Part shown: one piece after another, positions 15,800-25,243 of the stretch | Layout of the letters: every line of letters starts with the position of its first letter | Position numbering within the stretch: position 1 is the first letter of the stretch | DNA from: an uncultured Clostridia bacterium | GTDB taxonomy: Bacteria > Bacillota > Clostridia > Oscillospirales > Acutalibacteraceae | Direction: 5' to 3' | Assembly: GCA_947627055.1 (NCBI GenBank) | Contig: CANQUS010000012.1 | Span: forward strand, 1 to 50,263 | Length of the DNA stretch: 50,263 bases | The notes under the pieces: model-generated | Seen by the model: the letters and a program-made list of their open reading frames with translations, nothing else | The model's database searches: none | Told to the model about the DNA's origin: nothing | Program-made: the position numbers and the translations under genes

Positions 15800-16393
15800 T
15801 TACATCTCATAATCTCGGTAAAGACCTATTACTTTGCCCAAAACAACGACCTCATCAGAAATGATCGGGGCATAGTCGGGGTTGTGCGGCTGAAGTCGGA
15901 AATGCCCGTCCTCCATATAGAAGGATTTTACAGTCGCTTCATCTCCTATCATAGCAACGACCGTTTCACCGTTCTCCGCGACTGGGGTTTTCTCACATAT
16001 GACAATATCTCCGTCGAGAATACCTATATCCCTCATGCTTTCGCCGATAACGTTCAATGCGAACAGTTCACGGCCGTAACGCTTACTTTCAGGATAAGGA
16101 ATATATCCATCGATGTCCTCGAACGCCAGTATCGGCAAGCCCGCCGTGACCTTGCCGAGTATCGGAATCTGAACAGCCTTTTCCTCTCCGACAATATGGA
16201 TCGAGCGGTTCAGTCCCTCGTCGCGTGTTATGTAGCCCATCTCCTCAAGTGCTTTGAGGTGTGAATGTACAGTCGAGGTCGAGCGCAGACCTGTCGCGGC
16301 GCAGATCTCACGAACCGACGGCGGAACTCCCTCGCTCACTCTCTCTTTAAGGAAATCCAGAATGCGCTCCTGACTTTTACTAAGCTTTTTCAT
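15800..16393 (-). CDS. lexA: LexA repressor
   Basis: A 197-residue protein of normal LexA length. The N-terminal winged helix (about 1-65) contains PPSVREICAATGLRSTSTVHSHL. The C-terminal S24 peptidase-like domain has the Ala84-Gly85 self-cleavage site, Ser119 in GESMRD and Lys156 in ATVKSFY, so all catalytic parts are present. It represses SOS genes and is self-cleaved when RecA is active. A good AGAGGTG site lies upstream. I see no obvious LexA box in its own upstream region. The gene upstream on the same strand is an SPL-like radical SAM protein, 24 bases away. Confidence 0.95.
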   Translation of the reverse strand: MKKLSKSQERILDFLKERVSEGVPPSVREICAATGLRSTSTVHSHLKALEEMGYITRDEGLNRSIHIVGEEKAVQIPILGKVTAGLPILAFEDIDGYIPYPESKRYGRELFALNVIGESMRDIGILDGDIVICEKTPVAENGETVVAMIGDEATVKSFYMEDGHFRLQPHNPDYAPIISDEVVVLGKVIGLYRDYEM

Positions 16394-16417
16394 TACTTAA
16401 TGCACCTCTGAAAATAA

Positions 16418-17245
16418 TTACTTCTGTCTGTTTTTTTCTTCAACTAACTTACTGTGATAAAAATAATTTTTGAAATTCAAGCCCTGCTCCTCACAATACT
16501 TGTTTATTTCAAGCGCAAGCTCTTCCCAATATGAATTGTCATCAAAAAGATATATTCTCCTATATTCGTCGTAATATTGAGGGTATTTTTCCCTGATATA
16601 AGAAAGTACCGTCTGCTTGTAACTCCCTCTCAAGTTCAGATTTTCAAACCAATATTCATCGATAAAGCCGCTTGATTTTTCTAAGATTGCTTTAAAATCG
16701 GTTATATACGGGAAAATCGGGGACATAAAAAGAACCGTGTATATTCCGTTTTCATGCAGCTTTTTCAAGGTGAACATACGCCGTTGTATGCTGCTTGCGT
16801 TATCCATATCCCCTCTAAAGCCTTCGTCAAGAGTATTTACCGACATAGCGACCTTGAGATTTTTAAATTGTTTTAACAGGTCAATATCCCGCAGGATCAG
16901 CTCGGATTTTGTGGAGATCGAAAGCTCACAGTCAGCAAAAAGCAACTGCTCCAGGATCTTTCTCGTAATGCGATATTCTCTCTCATAGGGATTATAGCAG
17001 TCCGTAACAGACGACATAAATACGGATCTGCCCTTGAGCGTCCTGACGGAAATAAGCTTATCACATTCCTTAACGTCAATAAAGCTACCCCATTCCTCAT
17101 TGTGACCCGTAAAGCGTTTCATAAAGCAGGCATAACAATACTTGCAGGCATGAGGACAGCCTATATACGGATTTATGACATAATCACTTGACGGCAAATT
17201 AGATCTTGTAAGATAATCCTTGACCAAAACGGTTTTAACTATCAT
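16418..17245 (-). CDS. SPL-family radical SAM protein
   Basis: A 275-residue protein with a radical SAM cluster motif CxxxCxxC at Cys30, Cys34 and Cys37 (GCPHACKYCYA), and the COG1533-type start NPYIGCPHACKYCY. The rest fits a TIM-barrel with SISTKSELILRDIDLL. COG1533 includes spore photoproduct lyase and many relatives of unknown function; this protein is shorter than SplB (about 340 residues) and lacks an obvious C-terminal SplB cysteine. A repair function is therefore possible but not shown. It lies directly upstream of lexA on the same strand. Confidence 0.8.
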   Translation of the reverse strand: MIVKTVLVKDYLTRSNLPSSDYVINPYIGCPHACKYCYACFMKRFTGHNEEWGSFIDVKECDKLISVRTLKGRSVFMSSVTDCYNPYEREYRITRKILEQLLFADCELSISTKSELILRDIDLLKQFKNLKVAMSVNTLDEGFRGDMDNASSIQRRMFTLKKLHENGIYTVLFMSPIFPYITDFKAILEKSSGFIDEYWFENLNLRGSYKQTVLSYIREKYPQYYDEYRRIYLFDDNSYWEELALEINKYCEEQGLNFKNYFYHSKLVEEKNRQK

Positions 17246-17336
17246 TTACGAAGAACCACCTCACTATTGGTTGAAATAATTATAACACCCGCCTTTGCGT
17301 ATGTCAAACAGTAGTTTGGTGCTTTCATACGAATTT

Positions 17337-18179
17337 TCACGCTTTTCTTTTTCTGCCCGCAAAGAAAGTAATGAAATAAATGACAGCCGCAAACAGAACT
17401 ATCGTTCCTCCTGCAGATGTCCCAAAATAAAACGAAGAAATAAGTCCCGCAACGCCGGAAACCATTGAAAACAGAACAGATGTGACATGATATGAGCGCA
17501 TTGAGGAAGAAACATTTCTTCCCGCTGCGGCAGGTAAGACAAGCAGCGAATTTATTATCATTATGCCGACCCATTTAATAGAAATCGTAACAAGCAAGGC
17601 TATCATTATGACAAACAAATTATTGTAGAGGCGAACCTTTACGCGCTTGCTTGAGGCAAGATCCGCATTGACGCTCGCAAGCAGGAGCCTGTTGAAAATA
17701 AGCGCCCATATCACTATCGCGGCCGCGAGGACTATCGCGAGCAATAGCAGCTCACTTTGTGAGATAGCGAGGATATCACCTATCAGGTAGTTTGAGTATT
17801 TTGTAAAGCCGCCGTTTGCCGAAAGCAGAACCACGCCGAGCGAAACTCCAACTGCGGAAAATACACCGATGATAGTATCGCTCGAGGCGGTCTCCGATTG
17901 AATTATCCCTGTTATACATAGAGCGAACAAAAGCGCAAAGCCGACCATCGAAATCATGTAATTGTCTATGCCAAGCAGCACACCTATGCCTATGCCTGTC
18001 AGAGCCGAGTGTCCGAGAGCATCAGAAAAAAATGAAAGCTTATTGTTGACTATCATAGTTCCCGTAAAGCCGAGCAACGGCGTGAGCATAAGAACCGCCA
18101 GAAGCGCATTCTTCATAAAATCATATTCCGCCCAGTCGAACGGCAGGAGAAAATCCATTACAGCATATATTCCGTCCAT
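17337..18179 (-). CDS. znuB: Zinc/manganese ABC transporter permease
   Basis: A 280-residue integral membrane protein of the ABC-3 family (ZnuB/MntB/TroC), with eight or so hydrophobic segments and the conserved motif DALGHSALTGIGIGVLLG near residues 53-70. It is the third gene of the operon; its ATG overlaps the znuC stop by one base (TAATG). It carries the metal across the membrane using the ATPase encoded next to it. The His-rich binding protein makes zinc the likely substrate. Confidence 0.9.
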   Translation of the reverse strand: MDGIYAVMDFLLPFDWAEYDFMKNALLAVLMLTPLLGFTGTMIVNNKLSFFSDALGHSALTGIGIGVLLGIDNYMISMVGFALLFALCITGIIQSETASSDTIIGVFSAVGVSLGVVLLSANGGFTKYSNYLIGDILAISQSELLLLAIVLAAAIVIWALIFNRLLLASVNADLASSKRVKVRLYNNLFVIMIALLVTISIKWVGIMIINSLLVLPAAAGRNVSSSMRSYHVTSVLFSMVSGVAGLISSFYFGTSAGGTIVLFAAVIYFITFFAGRKRKA

Positions 18180-18925
18180 TAAATGATACCCTCCTCATCC
18201 AGTCCGAACGCCTCTCTGACTTTCTTATGTTTAAGTATACTCTTCGCGCTGTCTGTCAGGACTACCGTTCTGTCCACAAGAGCCGCTCGCGTACAATATT
18301 TTGTGACGTGTCCGAGGTCATGTGAGACAAGCAGCACCGGCATATGGTATTCGCTCCTGAGAGATGTCACAAGGTCATAAAAGGAGCTTATCCCACGTCT
18401 GTCAAGGGCTGAAACAGGCTCATCAAGCAGCAGTATATCAGGCATAGGGTCGAGCGCGAACGCAAGAAGCACACGCTGTAACTCACCTCCGGAGATCCTG
18501 CCGAGCGGTTTGTCGATCAGTTTTTCCGCTCCGACAAGTGCGAGCATCTCCCGCGTATGGACGAGCCTTTCCTTTTTATGCTTAAACCACACGGGCATTA
18601 TCCCCGAATTAGCGCAAAAAAGATCCGACACCGTCAGGGGCGTCCCCCTATCAAAGCTCAGCGTCTGCGGAACGTAGCCTATTTTCGGCTGTGCTATGCG
18701 CTTGCCCTCACTGTTAAAGTATGTAACTGTCCCCGTATGCGGGATACGGTTCATTATGGCTTTGAGCAGTGTCGTTTTACCCGCGCCGTTCCTGCCGATA
18801 AGCGCGGTTATCTCACCGTGCTTGACCTCAAGACATACATTCTCGAGAACGTCCTGAGTACCTCTCGTGACGGAGAGATTTTCTATCTTGACGCTGCAAT
18901 GGCAATCCTTATGTTTGTCTGTCAT
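18179..18925 (-). CDS. znuC: Zinc/manganese ABC transporter ATP-binding protein
   Basis: A 248-residue ABC ATPase with Walker A GRNGAGKTTLL, signature ISGGELQRVLL, Walker B ILLLDEPVSALD and the H-loop VSHDL. It is the second gene of the znuACB operon, 18 bases after znuA. Sequence type and order match ZnuC/TroB transporters. Confidence 0.93.
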   Translation of the reverse strand: MTDKHKDCHCSVKIENLSVTRGTQDVLENVCLEVKHGEITALIGRNGAGKTTLLKAIMNRIPHTGTVTYFNSEGKRIAQPKIGYVPQTLSFDRGTPLTVSDLFCANSGIMPVWFKHKKERLVHTREMLALVGAEKLIDKPLGRISGGELQRVLLAFALDPMPDILLLDEPVSALDRRGISSFYDLVTSLRSEYHMPVLLVSHDLGHVTKYCTRAALVDRTVVLTDSAKSILKHKKVREAFGLDEEGII

Positions 18926-18943
18926 TATTTAATTCCATCCCCA

Positions 18944-19861
18944 TTATGAAAGTGCATTTTTCAGGACTTTCAAATTATTATTCATTATGTCGATATAGGC
19001 GTCCTTATCCATATCACCGCTGACACCGGGGTCGAGTGTGTATACCTGTGCATCGGTCTCAGCGGCGATAACGTCAGCCGCAGTCTCAGGATACTGCGGC
19101 TCCACAAAGAGAGCGTGAACCCCTGTCTCATTAACAAGGTCTATAATATCAGCCAGATCGCGAGCGTTCGGTTCGCTTCCCGGCTCACGCTCGATAACGC
19201 TTACTATATTGAGGTCAAATTCCTCCGCAAAATAGTCAAAAGCTTCATGAAAGGTTATTATATCCCTGTTGGAAATATCCGCGAGGCTCTCCTCCATTTT
19301 GTTTTTCAGGTTCCTCAGTTTCTCAATATACCTATTGCTGTTATCTCTATATTTTGTTTCATTTTTCGGGTCAAGCCTTATTATCCCTTCGGTGATGTTT
19401 TCAACCTGAGTTATGCAGTTCGCAACAGAAACCCACAGGTGAGAGTTGTACTCATTTTCATCATGATCGTGCCCCTCATGTTTGTCATCATTATGATTAT
19501 GACCGCTCGCTAAAAGTTCTATCCCAACGCTTGAGTCGATAATATTAAGCCCGTCAACCCTTCCAACGACATCGCTGATAAAGCCCTCCATACCTGCACC
19601 GTTTATAATAAAGCTATCCGCTTTCTCAATGCTTCGCATATCCTCTGTTGACAGCTTGAAATCATGCAGACAGCCTGTCTGCTCCCGCGCCATACACTGC
19701 AGGTTCACGCCCTCAACACCATCGGTAATATTAAGCGCCATTATGTATATCGGATAGAATGATGCAAGAATATTAAGCTTTTCAACTTTGTCCTCGCTGC
19801 GTATACAGCCTGATAACAGAACAAGAGATAGAGATATTAGAGCAGCTGCTAATTTTTTCAA
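18944..19861 (-). CDS. znuA: Zinc-binding lipoprotein of the ABC transporter
   Basis: The best start is TTG at 19861, preceded by a GTGGTGAT site; the promoter at 19893-19921 would start transcription at about 19886, leaving no leader for the ATG at 19885. The 305-residue product begins MKKLAAALISLSLVLLSGC, a lipoprotein signal. It has the ZnuA (cluster A-I) features: a His/Asp-rich loop (HNHNDDKHEGHDHDENE), SHLWVSVANCITQVENI and TFHEAFDYFAEEFDL. The His-rich loop is typical for zinc. First gene of the operon. Confidence 0.9.
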   Translation of the reverse strand: MKKLAAALISLSLVLLSGCIRSEDKVEKLNILASFYPIYIMALNITDGVEGVNLQCMAREQTGCLHDFKLSTEDMRSIEKADSFIINGAGMEGFISDVVGRVDGLNIIDSSVGIELLASGHNHNDDKHEGHDHDENEYNSHLWVSVANCITQVENITEGIIRLDPKNETKYRDNSNRYIEKLRNLKNKMEESLADISNRDIITFHEAFDYFAEEFDLNIVSVIEREPGSEPNARDLADIIDLVNETGVHALFVEPQYPETAADVIAAETDAQVYTLDPGVSGDMDKDAYIDIMNNNLKVLKNALS

Positions 19862-19892
19862 TTTATCACCACACAAAACAGTCATTCTTTAT

Positions 19893-19921
19893 ATAATACA
19901 GTTAAATCAATCAAAAGTCAA
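19893..19921 (-). promoter_or_regulatory. SigA-type promoter of znuACB
   Basis: On the minus strand TTGACT (19916-19921) and TATTAT (19893-19898) are separated by 17 bases. No Zur-type palindrome of the Bacillus kind is seen over it. Confidence 0.65.
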
Positions 19922-19928
19922 CCGAGGG

Positions 19929-20004
19929 GATTTTTGGGGGGTCTACTCCCAAAATCGTGTAAATTCCCAAAGTAAATCCAATAGTGGAATTTATTTTGGG
20001 AATT
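19929..20004. promoter_or_regulatory. Two neighbouring inverted repeats between znuA and the glycosyltransferase
   Basis: The first pairs GATTTTTGGG (from 19929) with CCCAAAATC (to ~19957). The second pairs AATTCCCAAAGTAAATCC (19962-19979) with GGAATTTATTTTGGGAATT (19986-20004) around a six-base loop. The element TCCCAAA or its complement occurs four times. It lies between two divergent promoters, so it may be an operator array for both or a pair of alternative hairpins. Confidence 0.5.
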
Positions 20005-20055
20005 TTATATAGTAATAATATCAGATTCAATTGAAAAAACAATTACAATGCCATC

Positions 20056-20083
20056 TTGAAAAAAACTATGGTTATGTTATAAT
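20056..20083 (+). promoter_or_regulatory. SigA-type promoter for the glycosyltransferase
   Basis: TTGAAA (20056-20061) and a perfect TATAAT (20078-20083) are separated by 16 bases. Transcription from about 20090 rules out translation starts before that point. Confidence 0.7.
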
Positions 20084-20138
20084 AAAGTTAGTAATGTCGG
20101 ATTTTATTTCGGCAAAATTTAAACTTTGGGTGGTTATT

Positions 20139-21326
20139 TTGAAAATTGCAATTTTCAGTGAAATATATTTACCTTATCTCAGCGGAATTTCAAGCTTTAT
20201 CAGCGTATTACGGAAAAGTCTCATCCAGTTAGGACATGAGGTTCTCGTTGTAACATCATCAACTCAGGTTTCCAACCCCGTTCTGAAGGACGGCATACTC
20301 CGCTGTCCTGCAAAAACAGCAAACAATAAATACGGTCTGTCGCTTAAAAATCCGAACGATCAGAAAATGCTTAAAGCCATAATGTCGTTTAAGCCCGATA
20401 TTATCCATATCAACACCGATACCAATATGGGCAAGCTCGGCCTTGCCCTTGCCGATAGGCTTGGAAAGCCTACTGTTTATTCTATACAGGATTATTATGA
20501 GGATCGCTTCTTCTACGAAAGCTCCAAGCTTAAGCTCAAAATAGGCACGATGCTCGAAAAAAGCCGCCTGCTCGATATGGTGGATAACTGTGACGTAATA
20601 ACGGCCTCAAGCGGACGAGCCCATGAATACCTCGAATCCTCAGGGCGCAAGGATATGCAGGTCATAATAATACCCTCCGATACCGATGTGAACCGCTTTG
20701 ACTTTCACAAAACATCATCGGAGGGCATAGCTGAGCTACGCGAAAAATATAACATATCTCCAACAACTACACTTGCCATTTACGCGGGCAGACTTGACGC
20801 TGACAAAAGCGTCGAGTATCTCCTTCAGGAATGGGCGCAGTTTATACGACGTGACGACGATATGCACCTCATGATAGTGGGGGATGGCACAGAAATGCAG
20901 TCGCTCAAGGACTGGGCGGCATATCTTAAAATCGAGGATCAGGTCACATTTACCGGTGAGGTCGAGCACAGTCAAATGCCCAACTACTATGCGGCAAGCA
21001 ATGTTTATGTCAGCGCTGCCACAACCGGACTTATGTCCATGTCGGTTCTCGAGGCGATCTCCTGCGGACTTCCTGTACTTCTCAAGCGTGACAAATATAC
21101 TCAGGAAATCGTCAAGGAAGGTGTTAACGGTTTCACTTATGAGCGTGCAACCGAATTTGGCGACAGAATGAAGCAGCTTGCCTCGCTCGATTTGGACGGA
21201 CGCAGGATCATCAAGAACGTCGTTCGTCGCTCCCGAAACGATATTCCGGAAAATTCAATGGCAACGCAGTTCATAGCTGCCTATGAGGCAGCGGTCAAAA
21301 AGCATAAGCTCAAAGTAAATAAATGA
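20139..21326 (+). CDS. Family 4 glycosyltransferase
   Basis: A 395-residue GT-B glycosyltransferase from a TTG start with a GGGTGG site, supported by the promoter position. The N-terminus KIAIFSEIYLPYLSGISSFI and the loop before HEVLVVTSS are the acceptor-side Rossmann fold; YAGRLDADKSVEYLLQEW, IVGDGTEMQSLKDWA and MSVLEAISCGLPVLL are the GT4 nucleotide-sugar side, with the EX7E-type Glu in VLEAISCG. Close GT4 relatives include diacylglycerol and phosphatidylinositol glycosyltransferases; the acceptor cannot be told. It ends 7 bases from the convergent gerAC gene, with no terminator between. Confidence 0.88.
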   Translation: MKIAIFSEIYLPYLSGISSFISVLRKSLIQLGHEVLVVTSSTQVSNPVLKDGILRCPAKTANNKYGLSLKNPNDQKMLKAIMSFKPDIIHINTDTNMGKLGLALADRLGKPTVYSIQDYYEDRFFYESSKLKLKIGTMLEKSRLLDMVDNCDVITASSGRAHEYLESSGRKDMQVIIIPSDTDVNRFDFHKTSSEGIAELREKYNISPTTTLAIYAGRLDADKSVEYLLQEWAQFIRRDDDMHLMIVGDGTEMQSLKDWAAYLKIEDQVTFTGEVEHSQMPNYYAASNVYVSAATTGLMSMSVLEAISCGLPVLLKRDKYTQEIVKEGVNGFTYERATEFGDRMKQLASLDLDGRRIIKNVVRRSRNDIPENSMATQFIAAYEAAVKKHKLKVNK

Positions 21327-21333
21327 CGCTGAT

Positions 21334-22425
21334 TTATTCGCTGCTCGGCACAACGGAAACATTAAACCGGAAGCCAACGCTCTTTAATTCCTCATGCCAA
21401 TCTGAAATTTTTGAAAATTCAGTATAAAAACCGTTTTGTGCTTTTTTCCCTATCTTTAAAATATCGCTGTCATACGTTTTAACGACCTTATTTGCAGTTC
21501 GAGAACAGCTTTCTTCTAAAAATTCCTCGATTTCACCGAGGAATTTTTTATTTTTCAGCAAGGCTTCCCCATCATTTCTATGAATATCTATAGTCATGTT
21601 TAAATTCTCTGAATAGATAAATTTTCCGCCGTCAAGCCTTAAACCGTTTTCGGATTTTAACGACACTATCTCTACGGGAATACTTTCGCCTTTATCGTCT
21701 GACATTGATATAACAGCGCCATCGCCATCGTCCGACAAAATATTGAGCACCACCGACTCATCAGCCGATATTGACCCGCTCATTTTCCCGTTTTCAAACA
21801 GAGCACTGCCGTCGGGTATTATCCTGCTTTTGTCCTCACTAAGCGTCAAAACAGGTACAGACACATCGTAAAGTCCGCTGTTGTCTGACGCCTTAAATTC
21901 CTTGAAGCGGCACGAACGTACAGTTCCCCCGGAATACTCTCCGCCGATCATGGCTATATCCTCGGCCGACATTGATTTCAACACGTTTTCGTTTTGCAGA
22001 AGCTTTTTTGTGCTTTCATCAGATACATACAGCAGGATATCGGGTCTTGCCTCAAAGCTGCTGTTAAAATACGAAAGAACCTCGTCCGCCTGCTCTGCGG
22101 CGAACTTATCCATGATTATAAACTTGTTGTCACTAAGCAAGATCTCCCTGCCTGTATCACGAGAAATGTTTTCAAAGCATTCCGATACGCTCTTGCCGGA
22201 TACGTTTATCACCTCCGGCGGAAGCACCTCTTCAGTGCTTTCTGTGTTGAGCGTCATAACAGTCAGACTGTACCTGTCATTCGCTTTATCAATGCCTATT
22301 CCCTCTATTATGAGCTTATCATTAAGCTCGGAGCGACTCATACACCCGCCAAATGTCAGCATTACAGCACATATGGCCGTAGCCAAAAAGATCACCTTTG
22401 ATATATTTGAACTATTGCATTTCAT
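21334..22425 (-). CDS. gerAC: Germinant receptor lipoprotein GerAC (Ger(x)C family)
   Basis: A 363-residue lipoprotein. The signal ends at FGGC near residue 28, followed by MSRSELNDKLIIEGIGIDKANDRYSLTV, the typical Ger(x)C beginning, then a long Ser-rich domain with FNSSFEARPDILLYVS and a C-terminal helical part. The C subunit of GerA-type germinant receptors is needed with the A and B subunits to sense nutrients in the inner spore membrane. Last gene of the gerAA-AB-AC operon, overlapping gerAB by 14 bases. Confidence 0.9.
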   Translation of the reverse strand: MKCNSSNISKVIFLATAICAVMLTFGGCMSRSELNDKLIIEGIGIDKANDRYSLTVMTLNTESTEEVLPPEVINVSGKSVSECFENISRDTGREILLSDNKFIIMDKFAAEQADEVLSYFNSSFEARPDILLYVSDESTKKLLQNENVLKSMSAEDIAMIGGEYSGGTVRSCRFKEFKASDNSGLYDVSVPVLTLSEDKSRIIPDGSALFENGKMSGSISADESVVLNILSDDGDGAVISMSDDKGESIPVEIVSLKSENGLRLDGGKFIYSENLNMTIDIHRNDGEALLKNKKFLGEIEEFLEESCSRTANKVVKTYDSDILKIGKKAQNGFYTEFSKISDWHEELKSVGFRFNVSVVPSSE

Positions 22426-23533
22426 GAGCCTTTACCCCCTCCCTATCGTCACCTTTAATGACCGACTTTATTTTATATATGATCAACAGAACTAACGGTA
22501 TTATAACCGCTGCCGTTATCGTTAGCCACAGCCACACATCTTTGCTAAATATAAAACTTCTAAAGCCCATATCCGTGGTAACTGCCCCGAAAATAATGAC
22601 AGCCGCACTTCCGAGAACGATCGCGATCCTTGACGCTTTTTTGCCGAAGATTTTCCCGACACAGAGCGCAAAAAGATACATAAACAGCGAAAGCCTGCAA
22701 AAAAGTCCCGCCGTCCACAAGCCTATAAAAAGTGCGTCAAGTCGCTGTAAAAATCCTATATTCACAGTCTTTGCCGCCTGATATACCGGAAAAATACTGT
22801 ATTTCAAATAATCTCCGAGTGAGCCTGTCACAAGTATGATAAATAACATTATCGTCATGAACACAAAGCTGCTCCAAAGAACGCTCCCTCGCGATATATT
22901 GCCCTTCACTATCGGGTAAAGAACAGCCAACGCGGGTATGCACGACATTCTGGATAGCATCAGCACCGTTCCGCTGTATACAGACTCCCCGCTCACTGAA
23001 AGCACGCTGCGGTAATTCTCTGTATCTGTTGACGGCAAAAGTCCGCACAGCATCAGTAAAACCGTAGCAAACAATCCGACAAGTATAATACCCGAGGCGC
23101 GTGCCATCGCTTCAATACCCTTAAAAGCGCCATAACACGAAGCAACTGCTACCGCCGCCGAAATAGCAAATACAGGTGTTTCACCGTTTACTCCCAGAGA
23201 AATAAATTTATTGTATAATGCTATTCCATATCCGCAGACAAGCAAAAAGTATATAGCATAGAACAAAATTATTATCACTGAAAAGCGCTTAAAAACATCC
23301 TCTGAAAATTCCAGGACCGACATCGAGGCATTTTGCCTTCTTAAAAGCAAAACGGGTACAAGCATCAAAAGCGTGAGCGGAAATGAAATCAACGCCGATA
23401 TGAGATGGCTCCACATATCGTCTCCCGACGACAGCTGCGGGCTGTAGGTCACTGTCACTATTACTCGGCTTATAAACAGCAGAACAAATAGCTGTCCTGC
23501 GGTTATCATCCCTCTGTTATTCATCACTTTCAC
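22412..23533 (-). CDS. gerAB: Germinant receptor permease-like subunit GerAB
   Basis: A 373-residue protein with about ten hydrophobic helices, of the APC/GerAB endospore germination permease family. Typical pieces are MITAGQLFVLLFISRVIVTVTYSP at the start, the polar segment SSGDDMWSHLISALISFP and, in the second half, PALAVLYPIVKG. GerAB subunits bind the small-molecule germinant. Second gene of the operon; overlaps gerAA by 17 bases and gerAC by 14. Confidence 0.92.
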   Translation of the reverse strand: MKVMNNRGMITAGQLFVLLFISRVIVTVTYSPQLSSGDDMWSHLISALISFPLTLLMLVPVLLLRRQNASMSVLEFSEDVFKRFSVIIILFYAIYFLLVCGYGIALYNKFISLGVNGETPVFAISAAVAVASCYGAFKGIEAMARASGIILVGLFATVLLMLCGLLPSTDTENYRSVLSVSGESVYSGTVLMLSRMSCIPALAVLYPIVKGNISRGSVLWSSFVFMTIMLFIILVTGSLGDYLKYSIFPVYQAAKTVNIGFLQRLDALFIGLWTAGLFCRLSLFMYLFALCVGKIFGKKASRIAIVLGSAAVIIFGAVTTDMGFRSFIFSKDVWLWLTITAAVIIPLVLLIIYKIKSVIKGDDREGVKAHEMQ

Positions 23534-25055
23534 ATCCTTGAAGATCGGTCCCGGGCATTGTCTGAACTGTTGACGTTGATTTAGAGAGCTGCTTCCAGCC
23601 CGCCCTTACAAATACATCTCTCATCGCCGTCATACTGAATGGTGAAACGGGCGCAGTATACGGTACGTCAAAGCTCTTCTTTCCGCATATATTTACAAGC
23701 ACCATACAAAACAGGAGAATAACTCCCCATATTCCGAGAAACGCTCCCGCGATAATAAACAAAAAGCGTAAAATAGCTGTCGGAGCATATAGGCTCGGAA
23801 TGACATATGAGCATATCGCCGTCAGCGCGACTACCATAAGCGTCGGCGCACCGATAAGTCCCGCGTTTACCGCCGTTTCACCTATAACAAGCGCGCCTAC
23901 AATGCTTACGGCGTGTCCCAACGGCTGCGGCATTCGTAAGCCTGCCTCGCGCATTATCTCATATACGAAGTGTATAACTATCGTTTCGACGCCGAGCGGC
24001 ATCGGAGTCGCCGCTATCGAACCGGCAATTTTTCCGAGAAGCTGCGACGGGAACAGCTCAGGGTGAAACGAACCGACAGCCACATAGACCCCCGGAAGCA
24101 TTATCGCAATAAAAAATGCGATATACTTCAGCCACCGTGTTAACGTCGCGAAATATGCCCTGTTAGAATAGTCATCAAGTGTTTGGAAGTATTCCACAAA
24201 GAGAAACGGCACGATCAGCGCCGAGGGCGTTCCGTCAACAAGGATCGCGATTCTTCCCTCCGAGATTTTCCCGCATACCGTATCGGGACGTTCAGAAATC
24301 CCTACGCCGCTGAAAAACGAAAAGTCTCCCTTCTGCTCAAGGTACGGGGCTATATAGCCCGATGCCATGACCGTCTTCAGATTTATCGAATCAAGGCGTT
24401 TTTTCAGCTTTCCAAGTATTTCCGGAGAAACAGTGTCAGTCAAATAGCACAGGCAAATATCCGTCCTGCTGTCGCTCCCGACCGTCATGGTCTCAAACTT
24501 TAATCTTGGAGTTTTCATTCTCCTGCGAATGAGCGACATATTTATCCTCAGCGGCTCAACAAAGCCCTCCTTCGAGCCTCGCTGGACAACATCGGAGTCA
24601 GGCTCGGAAACACTTCTAAAGCTAAAGCCCTGTATGCCGAGAGCGAGCATTTTCGCACATCCGTCTATCGCTATAACTGCAAAGCCGGACATTATGAATT
24701 TGTCTACGTCCTCAAGTGTCAGTACCTCGACCTGCTCAGCCGTGTAAAGAATTTTACTTTTGATTTTTTCAAAGGCGTCCTTAGGAGTTCCCTCATAGGT
24801 TTCCTCAGATACGGGCTTTATTACGCCGAGGGCAAGTATCTCCTTGTTTACCATTCCCTCTATTGTAATGATCCCAAAGCGTATACCTCTAAGCTCCATC
24901 TTATGAACAGTAAGATCCGCACTCCCATTAAATCGCTTTTTTAACCTTTCCGTATTTTCGTCAAGCGACACCGTAAGCGGTGTAGGTTTGCTCTCCGGCT
25001 TTTGTTCGGGAGCTTTGCCGTATATGTTTTTAAGCTCGCTGATAAAACGATACAT
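23517..25055 (-). CDS. gerAA: Germinant receptor subunit GerAA
   Basis: A 512-residue protein. The N-terminal soluble half has the GRIAILVDGTPSALIVPF motif; the C-terminal half holds several membrane helices with IMLPGVYVAVGSFHPELFPSQ and FLGIWGVILLFCMVLVNI. These define the GerA family. In B. subtilis the A subunit forms an oligomer that acts as a nutrient-gated ion channel in germination. The ATG has a GAGGTG site. First gene of the operon; no clear SigG promoter could be picked out. Divergent from the DUF421-DUF4363 pair. Confidence 0.95.
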   Translation of the reverse strand: MYRFISELKNIYGKAPEQKPESKPTPLTVSLDENTERLKKRFNGSADLTVHKMELRGIRFGIITIEGMVNKEILALGVIKPVSEETYEGTPKDAFEKIKSKILYTAEQVEVLTLEDVDKFIMSGFAVIAIDGCAKMLALGIQGFSFRSVSEPDSDVVQRGSKEGFVEPLRINMSLIRRRMKTPRLKFETMTVGSDSRTDICLCYLTDTVSPEILGKLKKRLDSINLKTVMASGYIAPYLEQKGDFSFFSGVGISERPDTVCGKISEGRIAILVDGTPSALIVPFLFVEYFQTLDDYSNRAYFATLTRWLKYIAFFIAIMLPGVYVAVGSFHPELFPSQLLGKIAGSIAATPMPLGVETIVIHFVYEIMREAGLRMPQPLGHAVSIVGALVIGETAVNAGLIGAPTLMVVALTAICSYVIPSLYAPTAILRFLFIIAGAFLGIWGVILLFCMVLVNICGKKSFDVPYTAPVSPFSMTAMRDVFVRAGWKQLSKSTSTVQTMPGTDLQGCESDE

Positions 25056-25243
25056 CTCATCACCTCGAAATAAAACTCGGGAAATATTCTCCGCAGATTT
25101 TTCATGATCATACCAAGATTATTTTTACTGTTTATCGCCGAATTATTCCTTAAATATTTGTCATAATATAACTTAGGCAAGATGTCCCTGCCTCTTAGGC
25201 GGGTGACACGTTGAATGACGGGGCAAGTCCTTATTGAATCGAG

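Noticed and set aside
15860-16410. LexA box in the lexA upstream region
   Set aside because: No CGAAC-type Bacillus or clostridial LexA palindrome could be seen there.
17242-17574. 110-residue frame on the minus strand over the 3' end of znuB
   Set aside because: It lies inside znuB in another frame; znuB has clear family motifs and coupling to znuC.
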